DNA from: an uncultured Oscillospiraceae bacterium
GTDB taxonomy: Bacteria > Bacillota > Clostridia > Oscillospirales > Oscillospiraceae
Assembly (NCBI GenBank): GCA_910587205.1
Contig: CAJULZ010000092.1
Span: 1 to 11,373 of the forward strand
Length of the DNA stretch: 11,373 bases
Direction of reading: 5' to 3'
The notes beneath the pieces are model-generated. The model was not told the DNA's origin and did not search any database. It saw nothing but the letters and a program-made list of their open reading frames with translations. Of this stretch, positions 5,782 to 11,373 are shown in pieces. Position 1 is the first letter of the stretch. Every line of letters starts with the position of its first letter. The translations under genes were made by a program, and so were the position numbers.

Positions 5782-6085
5782 TAAATACGGACGTTTGCCA
5801 TGGTGCCGGCATTTCTGCCGGCCATGTCGCTGAACGTCTGCATGGCGGCCACCGGGCCGACGGCCCAGGGTGCCATGTCGGACGTGTTCTCAAAAGGCAT
5901 CCAGGTCCTCCCAGGTTCAGGGCGCGGGCCAGGGCGATAAATGCCTCCAGCCGGGTGAGGGGTTCGTGGGCGTTAATCTGTGCCCATCGCCCATCAGCAG
6001 ACCGTTGTCCACCGCCGCCTCCAGAGCGGGCCGGGACCAGTCGTCAGGCATATCGGTAAAGTTGGACGCAAAAGACCAGAAATCG
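5781..6085 (-). pseudogene. Decayed SLH-domain surface-protein fragment
   Basis: Read on the minus strand from about 6085, the sequence encodes SLH-like pieces in three different frames. The first, with NFTDMPDDWSRPALEAAVDN and GLLMGDG, shifts frame near 5978 to INAHEPLTRLEAFIALARAL, then again near 5905 to NTSDMAPWAVGPVAAMQTF, ending in DMAG...MANVRI and a stop at 5781-5783. These match the F-x-D-(x)-W...A...G and LTR-x-E(A) pattern of SLH modules that anchor proteins to secondary cell-wall polymer. Several indels and the absence of a start show it is not functional. It is not a recent copy of the SLH domains of the intact gene at 6625-9144; similarity is only at family level. Confidence 0.65.
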
Positions 6086-6111
6086 GGCTATGTGGGCGGC
6101 GGCGATGTGGA

Positions 6112-6479
6112 GAGGGCGCGTCCATCCTGGACGGCGTGACGGTGGAGGGGGACATCCTCGTCCGGGGCGGCAGCGAGAACACCGTCATCCTGCGGGGGAG
6201 AGCGTGAAAAAGATCGCCTTGAAGAAAAAGGTGCCCATTACCGGCAGCACCGTCAAGCCCCTGCACATCAAACTTGAAGCGGGCGTCGAGATGGAAACCG
6301 CGGAGGGCGAGGGCAAGGATGCCACCACGATCACCGACGAGGACGGGAACGAGTACAAGCCCCCCGCCACCCCCGCGCCCGTAGCGCCGGATGAGCCCTA
6401 TTATCCGCCGGCAACGTCTTCCGTCCCGTCCACCGAAACCACCCCGCCTGCTGAAACTACTCCGTCCAGTGAATCCTGA
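6112..6479 (+). pseudogene. C-terminal remnant of a surface protein, one frameshift
   Basis: The plus strand from 6112 encodes ASILDGVTVEGDILVRGGSE, a beta-helix-like repeat of the kind seen in large clostridial surface proteins, running to a stop at 6205-6207. The continuation of the same kind of protein appears in another frame from about 6195 (GESVKKIALKKKVPITG...) to TGA 6477-6479, ending in a Pro/Thr/Ser-rich tail (YKPPATPAPVAPDEPYYPPA and more). I read this as one gene broken by a frameshift and lacking its 5' part. Alternatively, GTG 6204 after GGGGGAGA could start a 91-residue small protein, but its N-terminus looks like the middle of a domain and has no signal peptide. Confidence 0.5.
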
Positions 6480-6515
6480 ACAGTTGGTAATTAGCGCAGA
6501 AATCAGATAAGCCGA

Positions 6516-6550
6516 ACAGACCCGACGACCTGATAGATCGGCGGGTCTGT
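6516..6550. terminator. Hairpin between convergent genes
   Basis: ACAGACCCG (6516-6524) pairs perfectly with CGGGTCTGT (6542-6550); an inner CGA/TCG (6526-6528, 6538-6540) extends it past an A-G mismatch. It lies between the plus-strand remnant (ends 6479) and the minus-strand surface gene (ends 6625). Neither strand has a U run after it, so termination would need Rho or another structure. Confidence 0.35.
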
Positions 6551-6564
6551 CGCATATATGGCTA

Positions 6565-6612
6565 TCCTGCCCCAATTTTGGAGGGGTCCCCCCTTCTCCA
6601 GACGGGGCAGGA
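6565..6612 (-). terminator. Two-tier hairpin just after the SLH gene stop
   Basis: TCCTGCCCC (6565-6573) pairs perfectly with GGGGCAGGA (6604-6612), and an inner stem forms from GGAG (6580-6583) with CTCC (6596-6599). It begins 12 bp beyond the stop of the minus-strand surface gene and so is the likely 3' end structure of its mRNA, protecting the end or helping termination. No U run follows on the minus strand. Confidence 0.4.
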
Positions 6613-6624
6613 AAACCCTTGATA

Positions 6625-9144
6625 TCACTTTTCCATGAAATTTTTGAGCATCTGCGCCGCCGCCGCCCGGGTGGCATACCCTCCTGGATCCAGGACACCG
6701 CCACCTTTGCCGTTGATGACGCCGTTCTCCACGGCCCAGCGCAGGGCCTCCTCCGCCCAATCACTGGCCTTGTATGCGTCCGCAAAACGCAGCTCCCGCT
6801 CCGTGGCGGCGGGACTTCCGGCGTACCGCCACAGCATGACGACCAGCTGCTCCCTGGTGATATTGTCATTGGGCCCAAATGTGCCGGTCTCATAACCCCT
6901 GATAATGCCCTGGGCCTCTGCCCAGGCCACGCCCTCGGCATACCACTGGCCGCTGTCCACGTCCGCGAACACACCCGTGAATGCCTGTGCGGGATTGCTC
7001 TCCAGGTTGTGGAGCACTACCGCCAGCATTCCCCGGCTCATGGGGGCCTCGGGGCCGAATTGGCCGGGGGCGGTGCTGTTGAACAGCTCATGACCGCTGA
7101 CAAAGGCCACCGCCTCCGCCTGCCAACCCGTGTCGGGCACATCTGCAAACGGCTTACTGTTTTCAACCAACTCCAGCTTGGCCGAGCCGTCCAGAGGGAT
7201 GGTCACGCTGTCCCCATCCGCCACGGACTTGCGCACCACCTCCCGCGTGCCGTCCGGATGTACCAGCACCGCCACAGTGCCGGGGGTGGTGTGTTCCGCT
7301 GGCACGGTGAGGGTCACGCCGCCGGGGACGCGCTCCACGGTCTTGCCCCCCGCTGTCACGGTCAGTTCCACAGTATTCCCCGTCTGCTCGGCGGTAACGG
7401 TCACTGTGCCGCCCGCGCTTCCCAGGCTACCCAGCCCGCCGTTGGGAATGGTCACCTCCGCCACGGGGGTGGATACCGTGAGGCTGGCCCCGGTCTGGCT
7501 CCCGATCCGGCCCACGGTGGAGGCAGGGATGGACACCTCCGCTTTGGTCACGCTCCCGTTAATTTTGGGGGCAATGATCACGGCCTCGCTGTTGTTTTCC
7601 ATCGCCTGCTTCACGATCTCCTGGCCCATGGCCGTATCGACCGTGGCGGACGCCGCGCCGCCCTGGGTGCTGGCGGTGGGGACGGCGGTGGTCGTGGTGG
7701 CAGCCGCGTCGCCCTGCCCGGTGGTGGTCACGGGCAAGCTGGGCAGCATGTAGCCCCCGCCTCCTCCGCCCGTGCTCCGTTTCCACAGTGTGAGCTTGCC
7801 CGTCACGGTGTTGTAGTTGGCCGTGTCGGTGGGGGTGAAGGTCCACTCGTACTGGGCGTTGGCGGTCACCTCCGTGTCCTCGGGCAGGACCCAGGCCAAG
7901 GCGCCCGCGGGCCAGCCCGCCGGGGCGGTGAGCGCCGCGTCCGCCAGGGTCTTGCCGCCGGTAGAGATGGCGGTGTACTTAGGCGCGCCCGCGGGGGTGG
8001 CCTTGTGGATAGTCACCACAATAGTGCCCGTGGCCTCGGCGTAATTATCCTGATCGGTGGGTGTGAATTTGACGGTTTTGGTGCCGCTGTCGGCCACGTG
8101 GGTGATGTCCTGCCCCTCGGCAAAACTCCAGGTCCCCACGATTTCCCTTCCCTCCACAGTGGCGGTGCCGGTAATCTGATTGCTGTTTACCGGGCTGCCG
8201 GTATAGGTCGCAGAAATGGGGTTTATGACAAGCGTGGGAATTTGCACATCCGTCACAGTGACCATGATAGTCAGTTCAAACTCGTCATAGTTTGCAGCGG
8301 TCACAGGCACCCTGATGCTGCCCTGTTCGCCCACCTTGCTCTCATCGTTTACCAATTGATAGGTTAGCACAGTGCCGTTCCGGGTGGGAGCGCCTGCAAA
8401 AATGCCGCTGACGTCCGATGTTGTGATCTCACCAAGGGCATAGTCCTCTGGAAGCAGGTTGGAGAGATCATAGGTTTTTGTCTTGCCATACATACCGGAT
8501 GTGCCAATGGTTGTCATGCCGGTGTAAGTCCCTTTGTCAATCGTGCCGGCGAAGATTGTGAGCGTACTGGGTGGGTCTCCGGCAATATAGTAGTTGCCCG
8601 CCGCCGTTCCCTCCAGCACATAGGAAGCGCCGTCCAAGGTGATCCCCTTCCCTGTCCCTGCATTGGGGTCACTGTATGTATAGGTTCCGCCCTGCGGCTT
8701 GATTGTCACATCGTCGTCATGAAACCTGCCGTCAAACTGAATCTCCAGGCCGGTCCCATCGCAGTCCGTGCCGCCGTCATACTCTTTGGTGTGGCTCCCG
8801 CCCAGACCGGTGATGGTCAGCGGGGCAGGCGCGATCTCAAAGGAATAAAAGTAATTGAACCCCACCGTAATGCCGACAAGGTTTGCTATGACGGTTCCTA
8901 CGTTGGTTAAATCGTTTCCGTTTCCGTTAGAATGCTCATAAGTTACCGAAAAATTTACTCCCTCCACCAAGAGAATATTCGTACCATCTGGGTGAGTTAC
9001 CCTCAACTCCCATGTCGGATTCTGCCGCTCTCCATTGTAGACATACACCCTCCCTGTTGGTATCGGTTCTGCGGCGGCGGCACTTGGTAACAAAGCCAAG
9101 CACAAAGCCAAGGCAGCCACAACATGGAGCACCCGTTTTTTCAT
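6625..9144 (-). CDS. Secreted cell-surface protein with YDG/Ig-like modules and three C-terminal SLH domains
   Basis: An 839-residue protein for the cell surface. Residues 1-25 are a signal peptide (MKKR, hydrophobic core, cleavage near AAAA-EP). A YDG-type module is visible around 105-200 (LTITGLG...KEYDGGTD), followed by Ig-like stretches at about 200-300 and 300-455, the latter with SATYTGSP, VKFTPTDQDNY and WTFTPTDTANY. A Gly6/Thr-rich linker (459-500) precedes a Val/Thr-rich domain (500-660). Three SLH modules end the protein: 662-716, 724-777 and 784-838, each with FAD followed by W and an AV/GV-A core. SLH modules bind pyruvylated secondary cell-wall polymer. GAGGAGGAG lies 7 bp before ATG (plus-strand 9151-9159). 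No catalytic domain is seen; an adhesive or structural role is inferred. It is divergent from the LytTR regulator and may be under its control. Confidence 0.88.
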   Translation of the reverse strand: MKKRVLHVVAALALCLALLPSAAAAEPIPTGRVYVYNGERQNPTWELRVTHPDGTNILLVEGVNFSVTYEHSNGNGNDLTNVGTVIANLVGITVGFNYFYSFEIAPAPLTITGLGGSHTKEYDGGTDCDGTGLEIQFDGRFHDDDVTIKPQGGTYTYSDPNAGTGKGITLDGASYVLEGTAAGNYYIAGDPPSTLTIFAGTIDKGTYTGMTTIGTSGMYGKTKTYDLSNLLPEDYALGEITTSDVSGIFAGAPTRNGTVLTYQLVNDESKVGEQGSIRVPVTAANYDEFELTIMVTVTDVQIPTLVINPISATYTGSPVNSNQITGTATVEGREIVGTWSFAEGQDITHVADSGTKTVKFTPTDQDNYAEATGTIVVTIHKATPAGAPKYTAISTGGKTLADAALTAPAGWPAGALAWVLPEDTEVTANAQYEWTFTPTDTANYNTVTGKLTLWKRSTGGGGGGYMLPSLPVTTTGQGDAAATTTTAVPTASTQGGAASATVDTAMGQEIVKQAMENNSEAVIIAPKINGSVTKAEVSIPASTVGRIGSQTGASLTVSTPVAEVTIPNGGLGSLGSAGGTVTVTAEQTGNTVELTVTAGGKTVERVPGGVTLTVPAEHTTPGTVAVLVHPDGTREVVRKSVADGDSVTIPLDGSAKLELVENSKPFADVPDTGWQAEAVAFVSGHELFNSTAPGQFGPEAPMSRGMLAVVLHNLESNPAQAFTGVFADVDSGQWYAEGVAWAEAQGIIRGYETGTFGPNDNITREQLVVMLWRYAGSPAATERELRFADAYKASDWAEEALRWAVENGVINGKGGGVLDPGGYATRAAAAQMLKNFMEK

Positions 9145-9180
9145 ACCGTTCTCCTCCTCACAAAGTTGGCAAAGGGCCTC

Positions 9181-9271
9181 GTCCTGCCTATGGGCAGGAC
9201 GGAAGGGGGCGCCCCCTTCCGATAGCCGTTCCGCACATTAAAAAATCATCAATCCCCACGGATTGATGATT
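9181..9271 (-). promoter_or_regulatory. Structured 5' leader of the SLH gene: three consecutive hairpins
   Basis: In transcription order on the minus strand: (1) a perfect 12-bp stem, 9271-9260 with 9255-9244, 4-nt loop, followed by TTTTTTAAT, which is terminator-like; (2) a perfect 20-bp palindrome at 9220-9201, half-site GGAAGGGGGC; (3) a perfect 8-bp stem, 9200-9193 with 9188-9181, loop CATA. The predicted start is near 9271, so hairpin 1 begins at or within a few nt of +1, an odd place for a terminator: only about 30 nt would be made. The leader is about 127 nt and the last hairpin ends 22 nt before the ribosome site. An attenuator, an mRNA-stabilising 5' cap structure or a stop against antisense read-through are all possible. 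Confidence 0.65.
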
Positions 9272-9277
9272 GATGGG

Positions 9278-9306
9278 AGTATACCACCTGTCAAGCCCCG
9301 TTTCAA
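9278..9306 (-). promoter_or_regulatory. Promoter of the SLH surface-protein gene
   Basis: On the minus strand, TTGAAA (plus-strand 9301-9306) and TATACT (9278-9283) are 17 bp apart. The -35 lies 8 bp from the edge of the LytTR-type repeats at 9315-9345, so a regulator bound there could touch this promoter as well as the divergent one. A TTGACA also occurs inside the spacer but is only 5 bp from the -10 and cannot act as its -35. Confidence 0.7.
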
Positions 9307-9314
9307 GCAAAGTG

Positions 9315-9345
9315 TCCCGAATTGCGGTTTTCCGTCCTGAATTGT
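9315..9345 (+). promoter_or_regulatory. LytTR-type direct repeats between divergent promoters
   Basis: TCCCGAATTGC (9315-9325) and TCCTGAATTGT (9335-9345) are direct repeats 20 bp apart, directly before the -35 of the promoter for the LytTR response regulator. The arrangement (two direct repeats in successive helical turns abutting a weak -35) is typical for activation by LytTR proteins, so autoregulation is likely. The same signature recurs at 5719-5749. Confidence 0.7.
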
Positions 9346-9346
9346 A

Positions 9347-9375
9347 ATGACGGTGGGGGCGGAGTGTGGTATGAT
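9347..9375 (+). promoter_or_regulatory. Promoter of the LytTR/GHKL two-component genes
   Basis: A poor -35 (ATGACG, 9347-9352) and a good -10 (TATGAT, 9370-9375) are 17 bp apart, with a TGn extension (9367-9369) before the -10. The weak -35 next to the repeat pair fits a promoter that needs an activator. Start predicted near 9382, about 20 nt before the ATG. Confidence 0.65.
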
Positions 9376-9401
9376 AGGGCTTACAGAGAGGAGGGAGCAC
9401 C

Positions 9402-10145
9402 ATGCGCGTGGCCATTGTGGACGACAACGCCGCCGACCGGGCCTGGCTGGAGGAGCGGGTGGAGGCCCTGCTGGCCCGCCGGGGGCTGGATGGGACGGTG
9501 TTCGCCTTCCCGGACGGGGAGGGGTTCCTGGCCGCCGCCCGGCGGGAGCGGTTCACGCTGGCCTTCCTGGACATCTATATGGAGGGGCGGGACGGCGTTT
9601 CCACGGCGGAGACGCTGCGGGCCTTCGACCCGGACTGCCTGCTGGTGTTCTCCACCTCCTCCCCCGATCACGCCCTGGACGGCTACCGGGTGCGGGCGGT
9701 GCAGTACCTGCTCAAGCCCTACGATATAGCGGCGTTGGAGGGAGCCTTTGACCAGCTCACCTGCCTGCTGCCCGCGCCGGAAAAATTTGTGGAGCTGCGC
9801 TCCGGGCGGCAGGACGTGCGGGTGCGCCTGGGGGACATCCTGTGGGCGGAGCACTTCCAGCACCAGGTGTTTATCCACACCGCCGGGGGCAGGGAGGTGT
9901 CCACCCGCATTACCTTCCGGGAGTTCGCGGAGTTGCTGGCCGCCGAGCCCCGGTTTTTCGTATGCGGCCGGGGGGTGCTGGTGAACCTGGACCACGCCGC
10001 CGACTTCGACGGGGGAGCCTTCCTGCTGGACGGCGGGGGGCGGGTGCCTGTCAGCCGGGATCTGGCGGCGGACGCCCGGGCGGCCTTTGGCGACTGCCTG
10101 TTCCACCGCGGAAGGGGGCCTGTCTCACGATGTTACAACCCATAG
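9402..10145 (+). CDS. LytTR-family response regulator
   Basis: A 247-residue two-component response regulator. Residues 1-120 are a receiver domain: acidic pair D7/D8 in AIVDDN, phosphoacceptor D57 in AFLDIYMEGRDG, S/T around 84-86 in FSTSS, and K105 in LLKPYD. Residues about 130-235 are a LytTR DNA-binding domain, with the ELRSGRQDVRVRLGDILWAE start, the FREFAELLA helix, and FFVCGRGVLVNLDH and VPVSRD segments typical of AgrA/LytR-type regulators. AGGAGGGA (9389-9396) precedes ATG 9402. The gene overlaps the kinase gene by 16 bp, so the pair is translationally coupled. LytTR sites lie in its own promoter and at 5719-5749. Likely targets are the divergent surface-protein gene and itself; this is inference from position. 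Confidence 0.93.
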   Translation: MRVAIVDDNAADRAWLEERVEALLARRGLDGTVFAFPDGEGFLAAARRERFTLAFLDIYMEGRDGVSTAETLRAFDPDCLLVFSTSSPDHALDGYRVRAVQYLLKPYDIAALEGAFDQLTCLLPAPEKFVELRSGRQDVRVRLGDILWAEHFQHQVFIHTAGGREVSTRITFREFAELLAAEPRFFVCGRGVLVNLDHAADFDGGAFLLDGGGRVPVSRDLAADARAAFGDCLFHRGRGPVSRCYNP

Positions 10146-11373
10146 CGGAGCTGACCATCCTGTTCCCGGCGGCCTTCGCCTGCTTCCTGGCCACGGCGGA
10201 GCACCTGCGGGGGAGCAAACGCGCGCTGGCCCTCCTGGTGATCCCGGTACTGACTGCGGTATGCGTGTTAGGGGGCGGGCTGTGCTGGCGGATGAACTGG
10301 CCCACCAACTACTTGATCCTCCCGATCCTTGTCCCGGCGGCGGTGGCGTTCTGCCGCCGGGTGGAGCTGCCCGTTTGGAAATCCATCAGCATTTTCCTGG
10401 GGGTGTGCGGGGCCATGTCCAGCATAGGCGGCCTGGCCATCATCGCGGACGCGCTGCTGTTCCCCGATAACGCCGACTCCCTCTGGCTGACCCCCGCGGG
10501 CGGCCTGATTGACTGCGCCATGGGCTGGGTCCTGGTGGCGTTGTGCTGGTATCCCGTCACCCACGCCGCCCGGCGGCTACTGAAGACCGAAACCGTGGTG
10601 CGCACCTGGTACGTGTTCTGGATCCTGCCCGCCGTGTTCGTGCTGGTGAATCTGGTGGTGCGCTCCCAGCTGGACGCGCTGCTGTACAGCGGGCAGCTGC
10701 TGGCCATGTACGCCCTGCTGTCGCTGGTGATGACGGGTCTGCTGCTGCTGTTTTACCTGTTGTTCTACGTGGTGGCCCGGGAGCTGGCCGCCAACACCGC
10801 GCTCCAGCGGGAAAACCAGTTTCTCCACATGCAGACCGCCCAGTACACCACCCTGCGGGAGAGCATTGCTGAAACCCGCCGGGCCCGCCACGACATGCGC
10901 CACCACTTTGGCGCCCTGTCCGCGCTGGCTCAGCGGGAGGCGTGGGAAGAGCTGCGGGATTATCTGGCAGATGTGTCCGCCAGCATTCCCGCCGATGGGC
11001 TGACGCTGTGCGAAAATCAGGCTGTGGACGGGGTGGCGGGGCGGTACGCCGCACTGTGCCGTCAAAACGGCGTGGCATTTTCCTGCAAGCTGGAGCTGCC
11101 GGTCGTTCTGCCCGTCAAGGAGATGGACGTGTGCGTGGTGCTGCAAAACCTACTGGAAAACGCGCTGGAAGCCAGCCAGAAGTTGGGGCATGGCGGCTAT
11201 GTCCGCTTGCAGGGCTCCCTCCACGGGGATAGGCTGGTGCTGCTCACCGTGGAGAACACCTACGCCGGGGCGCTGGTGGAGAAGGACGGAACACTCCAGT
11301 CCACCAAACCCAATGGCGGGGGCATTGGGCTGGAGTCCGTGGCCCATATTGCGGAAAAGGACGGGGGATATTG
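10130..11373 (+). CDS. GHKL sensor histidine kinase, partial (runs off the window)
   Basis: An open frame of 414 residues from ATG 10130 with no stop before the window end. The first 215 residues hold six or seven hydrophobic segments (about 8-24, 31-52, 60-76, 85-110, 122-143, 158-178, 186-215), then a coiled stretch (218-250) and the phosphoacceptor box RRARHDMRHHFGAL with H254. The ATP-binding domain shows the N-box VVLQNLLENALEAS (N340, N344) and a G-box GGGIGLESV (396-404), the pattern of AgrC-like GHKL kinases that partner LytTR regulators. The start overlaps the regulator gene by 16 bp; GGAAGGGGG (10110-10118) is a somewhat distant ribosome site. The membrane part resembles peptide-sensing kinases, but no AgrB or AgrD gene is in the window, so the signal is unknown. 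Only the last few dozen residues should be missing. Confidence 0.9.
   Translation, partial: MLQPIAELTILFPAAFACFLATAEHLRGSKRALALLVIPVLTAVCVLGGGLCWRMNWPTNYLILPILVPAAVAFCRRVELPVWKSISIFLGVCGAMSSIGGLAIIADALLFPDNADSLWLTPAGGLIDCAMGWVLVALCWYPVTHAARRLLKTETVVRTWYVFWILPAVFVLVNLVVRSQLDALLYSGQLLAMYALLSLVMTGLLLLFYLLFYVVARELAANTALQRENQFLHMQTAQYTTLRESIAETRRARHDMRHHFGALSALAQREAWEELRDYLADVSASIPADGLTLCENQAVDGVAGRYAALCRQNGVAFSCKLELPVVLPVKEMDVCVVLQNLLENALEASQKLGHGGYVRLQGSLHGDRLVLLTVENTYAGALVEKDGTLQSTKPNGGGIGLESVAHIAEKDGGY

Noticed and set aside
5805..5822. 7-bp hairpin GCCGGCA/TGCCGGC just after the orphan promoter
   Set aside because: It lies within the coding part of the SLH remnant and has no U run; such GC hairpins are expected by chance in this composition.
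5628..6059. 143-codon plus-strand frame after the orphan LytTR promoter
   Set aside because: It crosses the repeat pair, promoter and antisense of the SLH remnant, has no domain-like sequence and starts upstream of the promoter.
5994..6974. 326-codon minus-strand frame spanning the SLH gene end and the pseudogenes
   Set aside because: Runs out of frame through the SLH modules of the real gene and gives an Arg/Pro/Gly-rich product.
6619..8367. 582-codon open frame on the plus strand opposite the SLH gene
   Set aside because: It is the antisense of a high-GC gene, gives a Gly/His/Arg-rich product without family resemblance and has no ribosome site. The minus-strand frame has a signal peptide and SLH domains.
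9201..9271. CRISPR or transposon-end interpretation of the hairpin cluster
   Set aside because: The three stems are unrelated in sequence, there are no regular spacers and no transposase is nearby; a structured mRNA leader explains them better.

Overview
The window reads as chromosomal DNA from a GC-rich anaerobic Firmicute, most likely a gut Clostridia of the Oscillospiraceae type (Flavonifractor/Lawsonibacter-like). This is inferred from strong AGGAGG-type ribosome sites, consensus sigma-A promoters, an oxygen-sensitive two-subunit [4Fe-4S] fumarase, an S-layer-homology (SLH) surface protein and a GHKL/LytTR two-component pair. No sequence search was possible, so the taxonomy is inference.

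Left part (1-4673), metabolic genes on the plus strand. After the tail of an unidentified gene, a near-perfect promoter and a 140-nt leader with a 14-bp perfect hairpin precede the alpha and beta subunits of a class I fumarase/tartrate dehydratase. A second promoter starts a likely operon of a cytosolic family 3 glycoside hydrolase (NagZ-like) and mtnA, the methylthioribose-1-phosphate isomerase.

Middle part (4674-6624), gene-poor and worn. It holds a roughly 100-nt composite inverted repeat, two operator-like dyads, one small membrane protein (DUF2871 type) with its own promoter, and then a stretch of decayed surface-protein fragments: an SLH remnant on the minus strand with several frameshifts, next to a plus-strand remnant with one frameshift. 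Just before them is an apparently orphan LytTR-type binding site with its own promoter.

Right part (6625-11373), surface protein and regulators. An 839-residue secreted SLH protein lies on the minus strand. Back to back with it on the plus strand are a LytTR response regulator and an overlapping GHKL histidine kinase that runs off the window end. The 257-bp gap between them holds two divergent promoters, a pair of 11-bp direct repeats with 20-bp periodicity (probable LytTR site) between them, and three strong hairpins in the surface-protein leader, the first starting almost at the predicted +1 and followed by six U.

The most coherent story is a LytTR/GHKL system controlling its own promoter and possibly the divergent surface protein, with a second copy of its binding site 3.6 kb away next to remnants of other surface-protein genes. 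This regulon, the hairpin-rich leader and the 4749-4851 inverted repeat are the parts most worth following up. I saw no CRISPR array, tRNA, rRNA, transposase or complete mobile element.
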